A model generated the notes under the pieces. That model was not told the origin of the DNA. It did not search any database and was given only the letters and a program-made list of their open reading frames with translations. The translations under genes and the position numbers were made by a program. From NCBI GenBank assembly GCA_032622095.1, contig CP136061.1, positions 238,998,609 to 239,062,608 of the forward strand: a stretch of 64,000 bases of DNA, written 5' to 3'. The DNA comes from Siphonodentalium dalli (lineage: Eukaryota > Mollusca > Scaphopoda > Gadilida > Siphonodentaliidae). Of this stretch, positions 1 through 11,956 are shown piece after piece (position 1 is the first letter of the stretch; each line of letters begins with the position of its first letter).

Positions 1-415
1 ACATATCCCCCACATATGCTAATTAATGTGCACCCCTAAATGGGAACCATGGCTCCGCCACTGGTGTGCACCGGGTATATTATAACGAAACGCTGCAAGA
101 ATGTCAGAGTAGCCTAACATGCACAGGGGCGACAAGTTCTTCCCCGTTCACCCCTGTACATTTTACTCTGGCATCTCATGGGCCAATGTAACGTTATAGT
201 ATCTGGTGTATAGTCAGTGGCGGGCCAGGATTCCCATTTAGGTGGGGGCAGTAGGAAAAGTTTGAATATTTTGATGCCTCATGAACGATTTCCGGGCGTT
301 TACATGACATTGGACATGTTTTGGTAGGGGCCCATATTGTCTGAAATAGCAAGTAGAGGTTTAATGGGGGCAGTGGGAATTTTGGGACCCCTTGGCTTCG
401 CCACTGGACTGTACA
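1..415. repeat. Fold-back (inverted-repeat) element remnant
   Basis: The left arm at 31-90 (CACCCCTAAATGGGAA, then CCGCCACTGGTGTGCACC) is answered in reverse complement at about 183-248 (GGTGTATAGTCAGTGGCGGG, then TTCCCATTTAGGTGGGGG). The middle also pairs (gtcagagtag near 103 with ttactctggc near 164). A second phrase of the same kind (ggggcagtgggaa, cgccactgg) lies at 363-408, so a related element may be nested here. No coding capacity is visible. The left boundary may lie outside the window. Confidence 0.55.
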
Positions 416-451
416 CTATTTAGTAAACGATAATACCCCGATAAAACAAAA

Positions 452-706
452 TCTTCGGAGAATCGGACCTTCGGAGAATCGGCCCTTCGGAGTTATAGGT
501 CTTCGGAGTTATAGGTCTTCGGAGAATCGGCCCTTCGGAGTTATGGGCTTTCGGAGAATCGGATCTTCGGAGTTATGGGCCGTCGGAGAATCGGGTCTTC
601 GGAGTTGTGGGCCGTCGGAGAATCGGGTCTTCGGAGTTGTGGGCCTTCGTAGAATCTGGTCTTCGGAGTTGTGGGCCTTCGTAGTAATAGGTCTTCGGAA
701 AACCGG
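452..706. repeat. 16-bp minisatellite, two interleaved unit types
   Basis: About 16 units of 16 bp all share TTCGGAG. One type continues AATCGG(A/C)CC, the other TT(A/G)TGGGC or TTATAGGTC. Because 16 is not a multiple of three, reading frames through it show repeated short peptides in all frames. These are by-products of the repeat and I do not call them genes. Confidence 0.85.
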
Positions 707-879
707 TCTGACACCGGACAAAGTCTGTCTACATTTTAATATTCTTTCTGTTTGTGGCGGTTTTTGACCGGTGGAAATATTTTCACAGCATACCCACCGC
801 CAAGGCCTCCCGTACCTTTAATGCCCTTTGCTGTCATTTTCTTGTTAAATAGGAAATCATTGGACCAGCGATATGGTTT

Positions 880-930
880 CATATAGGTTCCTATATCAAT
901 ATGCTCCTATAGGATTCCCTATATTACTAG
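880..930. repeat. Cluster of TCCTATAGGA-type palindromes (first)
   Basis: GGTTCCTATATC, GCTCCTATAGGATTCC and CCTATATTAC lie within 50 bp. They are variants of the self-complementary decamer TCCTATAGGA. The same word recurs at 2085-2275. The function is unknown. Confidence 0.5.
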
Positions 931-1259
931 TATTGGAACCCATTGGCTCCCCTGCATTGGTTCCAACAAGACGTGTATAACTGTACTTGGTCAATATGCC
1001 AACATTATCTTCCTCTGAAATTGATGTAGTTACCATATACTAATAATTATACAGATTATGTACACTGAAAATTCGTAAAATTAACATATACAATACTTTA
1101 GGTATGTTATAGTATGACTTTAAATTACTTTAACACCAGAAGTCCACAACCTTTTTAGTATTTACCCAAATATCAATTCAGTTATCAACAGATGGTAATT
1201 GTCAGTTTAAAAATCAATGCACGAAATTGAGCAGTTATTTTAAATGCACAGAACAATTA

Positions 1260-1315
1260 TGATACCATCTATTTAACGCTGAATTTTTAAAATAACAGTT
1301 AAATAGATGGTATCA
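1260..1315. repeat. Perfect 18-bp hairpin with 20-nt loop
   Basis: TGATACCATCTATTTAAC (1260-1277) and GTTAAATAGATGGTATCA (1298-1315) are exact reverse complements around an AT-rich 20-nt loop. This could be the end of a small fold-back transposon or a structured RNA element. The flanks carry no obvious gene. Confidence 0.7.
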
Positions 1316-1865
1316 TTATTTTCTTTGCTGACCCCAACATTATTTTTGTAACTCCATGCAAATTGTACTGCTGACAATTTACCTGTATATTCTGTCAGGC
1401 AACCTCAGTAAAATTTCATATTTTTGGAGACCTCTCAATTTAAAATGTTATCAACTATAAATTAAATTGCCAGTGATTTAACTTGAATTACAAATAAAGT
1501 GTAAATATAAACATCATCCTATATGTTATAATTTGATAAAATAAATGTAAAGTATACTCACCTGAATTTAAACCATCAGTAAATAATCCTACATGTGACA
1601 TTAAGAAAACCAATATAAACCATGACTCTTGAGATTGTGACTTGCCATTGTGAGCTATCCAATGTTTGTGAAATTTGAGAAAATTCCATCTGGTCTCAAT
1701 TTTCGTTGAGAGCAGGTCAGGGTGATGACAGGTACTCATAGAGGCATAGAGTAAAGCAGATGTCCCAATTAAATTGTAGGATTGATTACAATGTTAAAGT
1801 GATTTATTACTGGCAATGAGATCCATTGATATTAATTCCACTTTATTATGAATCAGACTTATACA

Positions 1866-1990
1866 GGGATGTGGCTAGAGGGTCTCCATTGGGGGAGGGG
1901 GTGTTCACCTTGGAATTTCCAACTACATTCCCTCCCTTGAACCAAACCCACAAATTGCACCCGCCCCCTTTGGATTTGATTTTTCTCAAA
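1866..1990 (+). repeat. Fragment of the GGGACGTGGC / poly-C element family
   Basis: The stretch starts gggatgtggctagagggtc, continues with a purine tract, and then has 'cttgaaccaaac' followed by a C-rich run. That is the same order of phrases as the longer copies at 7833, 10137, 20505, 27015 and 28078. Only the first ~125 bp are recognisable. Confidence 0.6.
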
Positions 1991-2084
1991 TGGTACATCG
2001 CAGGGCTGGATGATATAGACTGTTCTGAATTATCAGTGGGCCAACATATCTTGAGAAAAATATAGAGGTCTTGAGAAAATTGCA

Positions 2085-2275
2085 AAATCTCCTATAAAAT
2101 TATTTATTCCTATAGGTTGTCTCAAAATGTCATATCCATGGCAATTTTCCTATAGGAAATACGGTCCTATAATTTTCAAATAGTGAATCATTGTTTCCTA
2201 TAGGATGTCTATATATATTAGGTTCCTATAGGATCCAATAGGACATTTCCATACAGGGTCCTACAACTTGAAAAA
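2085..2275. repeat. Cluster of TCCTATAGGA-type palindromes (second)
   Basis: CTCCTATAAAA, TTCCTATAGG, TTTCCTATAGGAAA, TTTCCTATAGGATG, GTTCCTATAGGATCC and related variants recur about every 20-40 bp. The word is a perfect palindrome. Its repetition in two separate clusters 1.2 kb apart suggests ends of one element or amplification of a site. Confidence 0.55.
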
Positions 2276-2667
2276 TTATGAATTGTATTAATTATTTAAT
2301 TAATTTATTAAAATTCGGATTAAACCACAATATTTACACCATGTGAAAGCTTGATAAATTCTGAATATTTTCAAATGTATATTGCCAAACAAATTGTTAA
2401 AACTGTAAATTTGCCTAATAATTATTCATTTTTCCATAGATTTCTCCATGTTGGACTTGGTTAATTTGCAGCTTCAGTTTCAGAACAGTTTTTTATTGAT
2501 ATATTCTAAGTCGAGCATCGAGGGCTAAGAGGCCAACAGTATATTGAAGCCTTAATTTGAATGCTGATTTTAGAGTCATATTTCTGACTGAAGTCTAAAT
2601 TTTAATAGTAAACAGAAGATGTTAGCCTTCGCCACAAGCCCTCATTTTCCGGAGTGCTTATGTGGGA

Positions 2668-2925
2668 GGCCTAAGGACTCGAATCCTTATCGAGTGCTTA
2701 CCTGCATTGCATCTTAATCACTCGAGTCCTAAGCGAGTGCTTACTGTGATCGATATAATCACTCGAGTCCTAAGCGAGTGCTTACTGTGATCGATATAAG
2801 CACTCGAGTCCTAAGCGAGTGCTTACTGTGATCGATATAAGCACTCGAGTCCTAAGCGAGTGCTTAATGTGATTGACATAAGCACTCAAATCCTTGGCGA
2901 ATCCTTGTTGAAGGCTTAATCATGC
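2668..2925. repeat. 41-bp tandem repeat, each unit with a small hairpin
   Basis: Unit starts at 2719, 2760, 2801 and 2842 are spaced exactly 41 bp, with a diverged unit at each edge (from ~2668, and at 2883). Each unit contains CACTCG ... CGAGTG arms around AGTCCTAAG and a spacer with TGTGATCGATATAA. No open frame runs through it. Confidence 0.85.
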
Positions 2926-3179
2926 TCGGTAAGGGACAATATTAACATATACAGGTCCTTTAAAACAAATTCTAACGCACTGGCATACAATCTAATGTCT
3001 CAGAAAACTTACTTAAAAGGAAATATATGGGACAGACTTTTCAATTTTATCCTTGGTGCGATGGGTGAGTCTTCTTATTTCATGTCAAGACCACTTTTCT
3101 AACACAGCTATATATTTCATCACAATAAAATGTGTTCCAGCTGTCAATTCAACTGGATTCCAAACATTTATATAAACAA

Positions 3180-3420
3180 ACGGGTCCCACTATATACCAA
3201 GCAATACCAAGCAGTAGACAAATAATGAAAACAGAAGGCCACAGAAGGTTGTGTGGACAGTGTAAGGGTTGTTTTAGATTTTTTTAAATTTATTTTCTCT
3301 TTCAACTGTTGTAAGCAATCACACTGTAACAATGCATGGTCCAATTTATCTGTAACCTTTCGTAAATTTGTATTAATTTTTTTTACATCACACCAAATAA
3401 AACTATCTATCTATCTATCT
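3180..3420 (+). mobile_element. 3' end of a retroposon with (CTAT)n tail
   Basis: AATAAA at 3396-3401 is followed at once by CTATCTATCTATCTATCT. A polyadenylation signal directly abutting a short simple repeat is how many LINE/SINE copies end. Upstream, T-rich sequence (3270-3390) would be the 3' untranslated part. The 5' boundary is not determined. Confidence 0.5.
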
Positions 3421-3861
3421 TTTGAGCTGCGGAATGAAGAACCTTCCGAAAAAAAGAACCTCCAGAATAACGAACCTTCGGAATAAAAACATGACTCTGA
3501 ATAATAAATTAAATACAGGGTATTACATGTATTATATGCATATATTATGTGAGTGGAAACTATAAACTTTTTGAGGTGTTTAGTTACCATGCAGTGATGA
3601 CGGCCAGGGGTCTGAGTTATAAGATCCCGCCTGAATTACCTTCAAAATGTCATAAAAATTAAAGCATTCACTGAGTTTTATGAGACGATTGCGATACCGC
3701 GGCGTAAGGACTATTTTTTTTTTTGGGACCATTGTCATGGCATCTTTTCTTAAACATGTATATGAACAAAATAATTCAGATTGTTCTTAGTTGAGTTTTG
3801 TTTTGTGTGTGTTGATATTGAGACATACATTGGTATATATGTTACAGTCAATATGTCAAAT

Positions 3862-3945
3862 CAGTCATTTGGCCACATGCCTAAAATTTTCAGTCATTTG
3901 GTGAAATGCCTGTGACCGCCAGTCATTTGGCCAATTGCCTAATAT
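3862..3945. repeat. Three short direct repeats around CAGTCATTTGG
   Basis: CAGTCATTTGGCCACATGCC, CAGTCATTTGGTGAAATGCC and CCAGTCATTTGGCCAATTGCC-like units follow each other at about 30-bp spacing just left of a palindromic TTAA element. No gene is visible. Confidence 0.6.
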
Positions 3946-4249
3946 GGATATCATTGGAACCGGCTCCTTGACCACATTGTGATAGTTACAGTTATGCCCT
4001 GTGCCACTGCATTCTCTTATATATGCGAGTCGACCATAGGTCGCCTCGCATATATAAGAGAATGCATTGGCCTAAAAAAAATCTTTTTTTAACACTTTTT
4101 ACCATTTTTTCTTACATTCTTTAACAATTTTATAATTTTGAATGTGTTAAGCCAATGCATTCTCTTATATATGCGAGGCGACCTATGGTCGACTCGCATA
4201 TATAAGAGAATGCATTGGCACAGGGCCCTTCTGTTGGGTAAAGGGTTAA
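3944..4249 (-). mobile_element. Palindromic piggyBac-like MITE, copy P1 (truncated)
   Basis: This is the reverse complement of the intact copy at 38690-39072. Two ~65-bp hairpins (4010-4080 and 4150-4220), each TTATATATGCGAG ... CTCGCATATATAA, flank a ~75-bp AT-rich spacer. The right end is TGTTGGGTAAAGGG followed by TTAA (4246-4249), the piggyBac-type target. The left terminal repeat is missing; similarity stops near 3944. Non-coding. Confidence 0.8.
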
Positions 4250-4839
4250 GGGCAAGAAGGGAAATAAACCTTTAAACCACTTTAATTGAAGAACATGCAT
4301 GGACTATTCAGTTCGTCTTGGTAGACTTATCACTATCAACTGGTGTGTCTATTTGCACAATGCAATGGCAACACCACCCCTGGTCAAGTGTACCTGCCAA
4401 TATGCTAGTTACAAAAACGAGCAAGTAGAGTTATCCCTCTTCGCATGCAACGTGTTCGCGTTGATCTGGACTGAGAAGACGATTCTTTCGTTGATGGAGG
4501 GGGCATTACTCAATACTGTGTGAAATTGTATTATTATCCCACCATCTATTAACTTCGTCCGGCCGGGGGGGGGGGGGGGGGGGGGGAAGTTATCTCAATA
4601 ATAGTTATCGGATCTGAATTAAATTTGTTATGCCAGGAGGTTCGCGTTTTTGTTCTAGAGTTATACTTCTTCGCTATCCGCAAATAGCTGGTTTATTGGA
4701 TCTCAATTAAATTTGGTATGGTGGTTCGCCATAATATCATCCCGAGTCAAGTGGTCCTGCTAGTGTGCTACGATGTTGGTGATCCTGCTGAATTGTTATG
4801 ATGCTGGTAGGGCAAACTGATGCCGTTACGAAAAAGCGG
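4250..4839. other. Intergenic; 22-bp poly-G run
   Basis: No gene is recognised. A run of 22 G at 4565-4586 is the only marked feature. A 74-codon open frame at 4299-4523 has no recognisable motif and I do not call it. Confidence 0.5.
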
Positions 4840-5105
4840 GACGTCAACAACGAAGAGGAGGGCATAGCACTACTTCTATGAAATATGAATATATGTCAGT
4901 CCACCAGCTTCCAATTTTCTGAATCGTGATTGCGATACATAATTATATAGCCGTATAAGAATGCATATATGCCTGTAACTCTCCAAAAACGTGAAAGGTT
5001 TTTAGAAACAATGGTATGCTGTCTTAGAGCATAAGCAACACTTTTCCATGTTTCGCTCAAGAAATCTAACACATTTTATCATGTAACAATGGATAGCTAT
5101 GGGTC
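4840..5105 (+). repeat. Partial copy of the left block of composite repeat A/B/C
   Basis: From cgggacgtcaacaacgaag to the phrase 'acaatggatagctatggg', this stretch matches 6764-7020 closely, with scattered substitutions and short indels. It ends where a TTAA-site element begins. Confidence 0.7.
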
Positions 5106-5107
5106 AA

Positions 5108-5203
5108 TTAATCGATTCTGATAACTGAAGCGGCATTTAAAAAAAATGTTGTTGTTGGAATCTGATGATATGGAGGGCATCAAATCGGATTGAGTACCTT
5201 TAA
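5108..5203 (+). mobile_element. Short TTAA-flanked element ending GGATTGAGTACCT
   Basis: TTAA at 5108-5111 and 5200-5203 bracket an ~88-bp insert ending CGGATTGAGTACCT. The same end closes the element at 29907-30384, and a close relative lies at 46757-46848. The left end does not match the expected AGGTACTCAATCCG, so this is probably an internally deleted derivative. Confidence 0.5.
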
Positions 5204-6763
5204 CACGGAGGCCTATGTAAAACATTTAGTTCCTTCTAACCTATATTGTGGTAGAAGCTTTGGGTAGAATAGGGTTATTGCCCTTGTATCGTTTTGTCGC
5301 CGAGCGCAATGGATAAAATAAAATAAATAATGTGGTTTCGCAAACTTATTATTGATGTTCATAGTTATACGCTCCCACGGGGCGGGCGGGGCGGGGACGG
5401 GGACTGAATAGTAACATAAGGCAAAAAAAAAAGAAGATTGTATGTTTCCGATAACGGAGTGAAAAAATTAGGGTAGGTAGGTAGGGAATTTTTTTTTATT
5501 TTTTTATTTTGATATTTTTTATCCAGCTGCTGAAATATTGAATTACTTCGACCGAAGTGACATAAAATGCCAACTTGTGTTGTGGGGAAAGTATTACTTG
5601 ATAAACACAGTGGAAATAGACATTAAGATTGATGAAAGATCAACCTTACTGCATGCTTAAGTATGTTATTTATTATTCACATACCACATTTTCATACATT
5701 TGGCTATAAACTTGGTACGAAATTGATATCACTAACGTTTATAATAATTTTACCCATAATACCACCATTATACCGTACTTATATTGTGACGACTACATCC
5801 CATTGTCTGGAGGTAGCCAGTACACCCAACCTAGCATGCCTGGTTTTTGGAAACAGTAGCTGTGCCCCTAACATATGTGGTGATAACCTCTATACATGTA
5901 TATATACAGATATACACTCCATGTCTGTTGATAGTGCTCCTACCGGTACTCTCGGTCTCCAAATAAAAGTTCAGGCCCAAATAATAGTGCAGGGGAAAAA
6001 TTCCATTGAAAGTTAATAACAGTGCAGACCCAAATAATAGCACAGTGGAAACTCTGAGCAAAACATCAACTATAGTTAAAAAAAAATATAGTACTAGTAG
6101 GTCAAGCTGACTCAAGCATATGAATCAACATAGTATGTGTCATGTAGTGTTTTATAATTATTCAATATTTAAATGTTCACATGTATGCCATATATTTGAA
6201 TAAGTACATGCATAAAATTATAAGCTCATCAATTTGGTATCAGAATCATATAGAAATCTTGAGTTTGTGATGATTTCAATTTTCATAGCATCAAAATTAA
6301 TAAACTTGCAGACTCAAATAAGCACTGTGCAGGGGGGGGGAATTTTCCAAGAAAATAATAAATGCGTGCATGTTTATTTGGAACCCATGAGTATGTTCCA
6401 TAAGTCCCAAACAAGGCATACAGGTAAAGCAGGCATGAGATCCACTCTCATGAAATTAAAATTTCAAAATTCATGCCCATCAATCCACAACCCATCACAC
6501 ACCTGTGGCTTTTGAGACAACTGTCACTTCATGGTCACTTTTCACAGGCATATGTTAGAAACCAGGTGGTTTGCACACTAATGATCATCAATATTTATGA
6601 GCATTAGTGGTAAAAACAATAAAAACCAAAGTTTTTTTATTTATTTTTTTTAGATAATTTTGACTTTTTCTCAAAATATAAATAACAAGATTAGGGTCGG
6701 CGGGTTATTTTTAGGGTCGGTCGATGTACGGAAACATAGCATCTTTTTTTGTTTTGGCCTAAG
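5204..6763. other. No recognised gene; G-rich stretch near 5376-5403
   Basis: This is AT-rich DNA. The run around gggcggggcggggacgggg at 5380-5403 has four G-tracts and could form a G-quadruplex. Open frames of up to 117 codons (5663-6016) show no motif or compositional support. Confidence 0.4.
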
Positions 6764-8935
6764 CGGGACGTCAACAACGAAGAGGGAGGCATAGCGCTAC
6801 TTCTATGAAATATGCATATATGACCACCAGCTTCCAATATTCTGAATCGTGATTGTGACACAAAGCCGTATAAGAATGCCTATATGCCCGCAGTTCTTCA
6901 AAAACGTGAAAGGTTTTTAGAAACAATGGTATGCTGTCTTCGAGCATATGCAACACTTTTCCATGTTTCGCTCAAGAAATCTAACACATTTTATCTTGTA
7001 ACAATTGATAGCTATGGGTTTCGCAAAACAGAAACACAGCTCTATTTAACAATTACACTGAGGCGTTATTTCGCTAAAATCCGTTTTGGATTCTGGATTC
7101 AGATTACAGGTTTGTCCCCGTACGACTTGGTTCGGCAAAAGAACAGACCACAAATTTCCAGAATCAGTAAACGAACAGACCGTGATCCTAATTTCGCTAA
7201 AATCCGATAGGGATTCGGATTCCGATTACGGACTCAAATGTTCGTAATGTAAACAAACCGAGATTTCGCCACCTCGGAGTTTAAAAACACAATAAAACAT
7301 AAGAATCCGTCTCTTATGTACAAATTATTGCATAATATAAACGATCTATATCAAAGAATTTTAAATGCGGAGACAAATTTGTTTTATTGAATGTAAACTG
7401 GGAGAATATTACTGAAATTAGCCAAACAATAACGCTATTGATAGTGACGCTGGGGGAGCACTTCGGTTGATGGCGAATAAATTGCAAATCATTGTTGATT
7501 GTCACTTTCATATGTCCATTTCATAATTCCATCCTTAAAATACCGCCCGAACGCATGTCGATTTCGAATTCGGCGGATACGTCACCATTGACCGAGTTCA
7601 TATGCACCTGCATGGATATGTCTTCTGCTGTGTTCGTTATTATAATGTTTCTTCTTATTCAAGAAATAGTAGGATTATATGGTATCGATGGATTATCAGA
7701 TACACGTATGTACTATCATCTAGTCTTAATGTTATAGCAATTTCATGTTTAACATGTTTTGTTTCGTTAAATGCAGTCGTTTTGCACAATAGTCTCTGTA
7801 TAGACGACAGACACATGTTCTAGGGACGTGGCTAGAAGTTTCCTCAAATTTACGGCCAACTGCACCCCCCCCCCCCCTTGAACCAAACATCAATCTCACA
7901 GGTTCGCAGAATTCAATTTGCTCCCCTTGGAAATATCCAATCTGACAAACACTAAGATTGGAAAATTACCAACTTTTACTGGTTGAAAAAAATCAAACAA
8001 TGAGAACAATGCCAACCTATATATGGTGTCAAATTAATGTCCAACTAATGTTGTGTCATGCATGAAATTTCCGACTGCTGGAATGTACCAAAGTTTAGTT
8101 TAGATTATTTATTTCAAATATATGTCAAATTTAGATAACACATGATATATAACACATACATTTGTTTATATATACAAAGGAATTGGGGGACAAGTACTGA
8201 CTCACTTAAGGGTACCCCCTCTCCCATATGTTATTACACTGAAAAAATAAATAATTAGTAATGGCAAAGCAACATGACTACCAAAACAAGTTGAACATAT
8301 ATACAGATCACTGGACACCCCCTCTCCCGAGTTAGTCATAAGTTTGTATATGTATTTATTTAAAATCGGGTTTGTTTGTTTGTTGCGTTTGTTGGCTTGT
8401 ACGTATCATTATTTGAAACAGTTAGTCAAAATAATCCTGATTTTCCTCACGTATGAATGACTGCACAGCTTAGCAAATTGTACCAAAAATCGGGGTGGGG
8501 GTCGAGACACCCAATAAACCCCTGTTGTCACGTCCCTGTTCAACTGACAAGTTTCGTGTGTTCTTCACAACATCTTCGGAATTTGTTCAGGAGGCCTAGA
8601 GCTGTCATGTTTAGATATGCTTGCCATCATCAATAAACACACTTTAACTTGAAAAAAAAAGATGCGATTAAGTCGGATTGGCAGCAAATTATGTGCCGTG
8701 TATATACACATAGAAGAAAAGCATGATTTCACAACAAACATGCACTTTATAAATATAAGATACAAATGATACTTTTGTCAAATACATGAGCCATGTTTGA
8801 CGCTGGGAGAGATTTTCGGAGACCACGTGGATTTCAAAATCTGACCTAGAATCCGAAATTAGCTCCGCCCCCCGTAATCGGCTTTGGATTCTCAATCCGG
8901 ATTTTAGCGAAATTACGGCTCTGTGTACAAACCTT
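6764..8935 (+). repeat. Composite repeat copy A
   Basis: Four blocks occur in the same order as in copies B and C: the left block 6764-7020 (cgggacgtcaacaacg), the 'ctcaaatgttcgtaatg' block 7231-7822, a GGGACGTGGC insert 7833-8540, and a block 8548-8935 containing 'aataaacacactttaac' plus an A-run and then 'gacgctgggaga'. Copy A lacks the large insertions found in B and C, so it shows their pre-insertion state. The AATAAA plus A9 inside suggests that part of the unit is itself a retroposed 3' end. No coding frame. Confidence 0.8.
7833..8540 (+). mobile_element. GGGACGTGGC element in copy A
   Basis: It begins agggacgtggctagaag and ends tgtcacgtccctg, giving a terminal inverted repeat near AGGGACGTG. 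A 14-bp poly-C run follows the left end. Copies B and C carry the same insert at the same place, so it entered before the composite repeat was duplicated. The superfamily is not determined. Confidence 0.6.
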
Positions 8936-9358
8936 GAAGTGAAAACGGAGTAGAAAATCCAAGATGGCGGAGATATATTATTCAGATGAGTATGTGTGTT
9001 GTAAATCAAGTTGTGTGGCGACTGGCTCGATATTAATTATTCATACTTGTGTTGGGTCTCTTTCTGACCAGTAATGATTGATGATCATGTGTATATATTA
9101 TGGGTTAATTTATGCAAATATCGTGCTGTATTCCAGTCTGAAATGGGCACTCGTCAGAAAATTTACCATTGATGCGTGATCACGATTTGTACATCAAAAT
9201 GCTGACATCATTGTTATCTCAAAATAAAATTTTTTTAACATGCAGCAGAACTCACAGCGATATCCGTCTGGCAGACAATTTATCCACTGAAAGTATGTAA
9301 CATAATTGTCCTCTGATGTAAGCTAAAGCATCCGGCAAAAGTAACGTGTTTGGTGTAT
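8936..9358. other. Spacer between composite copies A and B
   Basis: AT-rich and non-coding. It includes the phrase 'ccaagatggcgg' but no recognisable gene or repeat boundary. Confidence 0.4.
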
Positions 9359-10136
9359 GACTCAAATGTTCGTAATGTAAACAAACCGAGATTTCGCCAC
9401 CTCGGAGTTTAACACAATAAAACATAAGAATCCATCTCTTGTGTACAACTTATTGCAGAATATAAACGATATATATCAAAGAATTTTAAATGCGGAGACA
9501 AATTTGTGTTATCGAATGTAAACTTGGAGAATATTACTGAAATTAGCCAAATAATAACGCTATTGATAGTAACGCTGGGGGAGCACTTCGGTTGATGGCG
9601 AAGCAAATTATTGTCGATTTCATTGTCACTTTCATATGCCCATTTCATAATTCCATCCATAAAATACCGCCCGAACGCATGTCGATTTCTAATTCGGCGG
9701 ATACGTATATACGTCACCATTGACCGAATTCATGTGAACCTGCATGGATATGTCTTCTGCTTTGTTCGTTATTATAATGTTTCTTCTTATTCAAGAAATA
9801 GCAGGATTATATGATATCGATGGATTATCAGATACAGGTATGTACTATCTCGTCTTATAGCAATTTCATGTTTAAAATGTTTTGTTTCGTTAAATGCAGT
9901 CGTTTTGCACAATAGTCTCTGTATAGTGCACAACACAGGCATTTTTTTGGCCAACGTGCTGTACAATAGTTGGAAAATAAAGCTTTGCTCATGAAGCTAA
10001 TGTTGTGGGCTTGTTGGCGCAGGTGAACTGCATCTCCCAATCGCACAAACACAAATGTAAAGCTTATTCTAGGATCTCAGGACTATATAGTGGAAATGTC
10101 AGTCAATTTATTGATTAAGTACCCACACGTACAAGT

Positions 10137-10820
10137 TATAGGGACGTGGCTAGAGGTTTCCTAAAATTTCCGGCTAACTGCACCCCCCCCCCCCCATTGA
10201 ACCAAACGTCAATCTCACAGGTTCGCAGAATTCCATTTGCACCCCCTTGGAAATATCCAACACACTAAAATTACCAACTTTTACTGGTTGAAAAAATCAA
10301 ACAATGAGAACAATTCCAACCTATATATGGTGTCAATTTAATGTCCAACTATAATGTTGTGTCATGCATGAAATTTCCAACTGCTGACTGCTGGAAATGT
10401 ACCAAAGTTTAGTTTAAACATATTTATTTCAAATATTTGTCAAATTTAGATAACACATGATATTTTACACATACATGTGTTTATACATACAATGGGATTG
10501 GAGGACAAGTGCTGACTCACTTAAGGGTACCCCCTCTCCCATATGTTATTACACTGAACAAAAAAAATATTAATGGCAAAGCAACATGACTACCAAAACA
10601 AGTTGAACATATATACAGATCACCGGTCACCCCTCTCCCGAGTTTGTATATGTATTTATTTAAAATCGGCTTTGTTTGTTGCGTTTGCTGGCTTGTACGT
10701 ATCATTATTTGGAAGAGTTAGTCAAAAAAATCCTTATTTTACTCACGTATGAATGACTGCACAGCTAAGAAAATTGTACCAAAGTTCGGGGGGTGGGTCG
10801 AGACACCCAAGCAACCCCTG
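10137..10820 (+). mobile_element. GGGACGTGGC element in copy B
   Basis: It has the same left end, poly-C run and internal phrases as 7833-8540. The right terminus (expected near 10820, before 'aactgacaag') has decayed, and the final CCACGTCCCT is lost. Confidence 0.55.
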
Positions 10821-11079
10821 TAAAACTGACAAGTTTCGTGTGTTCTTCACAACATCTTCGGAGTTTGATTCAGGAGACCTACATGTATAGAGCTGTTAGA
10901 AATGCTTGCCCTCATCAATAAACACACTTTAACTTGAAAAAAAAATGCGATTAAGTCGGATTGGCAGCGAATTGTGTGCCGTGTATATACACATAGAAGA
11001 AAAGCATGACTTTCACAACAAACATGAATTTTATAAATATAAGATACAAATGATACTTTTGTCAAATACATGAGCCATG

Positions 11080-11817
11080 GTATGGTATGGTTTATTGAGA
11101 TTCCGCCGATAATTTTACGGCGCACCCCCATATATGGGGTAATACATGTAAAAAAGAACATACATATCAACATAAAACAAAGAGAGTTCCTTAAAACATG
11201 TATATAGTCCTGCACAAATGTTGACAACAGAGCTGGTATAATGGCACAGAATATGAAGCCGAAAGTTCCGAAAGAAGTTGGGTTGAATCCAGGTTGTTTA
11301 TGGAGGGTATGAAACGTGAACTGACATCATGAAAACCACTGAGTCTTTCGGAGAACACATCAACCCACGAAGCTCAGTACGCCAAGTTCTTTCATGGTGA
11401 AGTCAATGTATCGGCGCATATTCAGATCAGCGAACCGAGAAACTCTGTACACCAGGCAATGAGATAAACACATATTCAGATCAGTGAAAGTCCAAGTCCT
11501 TTAAAGTCAATACATAAATACATATAACACATAAACACATAGTCAGACCGGCCGGAGCACGTACTGAGAAACTCTGTATCCAAAGCAAGGTGTAGCGCAT
11601 ATTCAGATCGGCCCACTGCGAAACTCTGTATACATAAAGTCCATCATGATAGAGTTGGTGTAACGCGTACACACAACGGATATCCAGGGTCCCAGTAAAA
11701 GTCCACACCGGCAGAATGATGATGAATCGAACACATTTCACACTCTTCAACTGCACCAGCACAATAAAATTGACATTCACTAAAACTAGACAAAATTAAA
11801 AGTTTAAGATAAAAGTG
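11080..11817 (-). mobile_element. 3' end of a LINE-like retroposon, antisense, in copy B
   Basis: Read on the minus strand, the right end becomes CTCAATAAACCATACCATAC: a polyadenylation signal followed by a CATAC simple tail. It interrupts sequence that is continuous in copy A (ccatg|tttgacgc). Internally there are irregular direct repeats of 'catattcagatc' and 'gagaaactctgta' (11410-11630). No reverse-transcriptase motif is visible; the longest frame (99 codons) is unconvincing. Confidence 0.65.
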
Positions 11818-11956
11818 TTTGACGCTGGGAGAACATTAAACATAGTATCGGAGACCACGTGGATTTCAAAATCTGACCTAAAATCGGGAATTAGTCCCGC
11901 CCCCGTAATCGGCTTCGGATTCTGAATCCGGATTCCCACCAAATAACGACTCTGTA

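Noticed and set aside
509-767. Repetitive 70-74-codon frames on both strands
   Set aside because: They follow from the 16-bp minisatellite, which stays open in several frames by composition.
5663-6115. Overlapping 117- and 94-codon frames as a host gene
   Set aside because: No motif, no splice context, and opposite strands overlap. Best explained as chance frames.
11481-11780. 99-codon antisense frame as a LINE protein
   Set aside because: It lies in the 3' region next to the AATAAA tail and shows no RT, endonuclease or zinc-knuckle motif.
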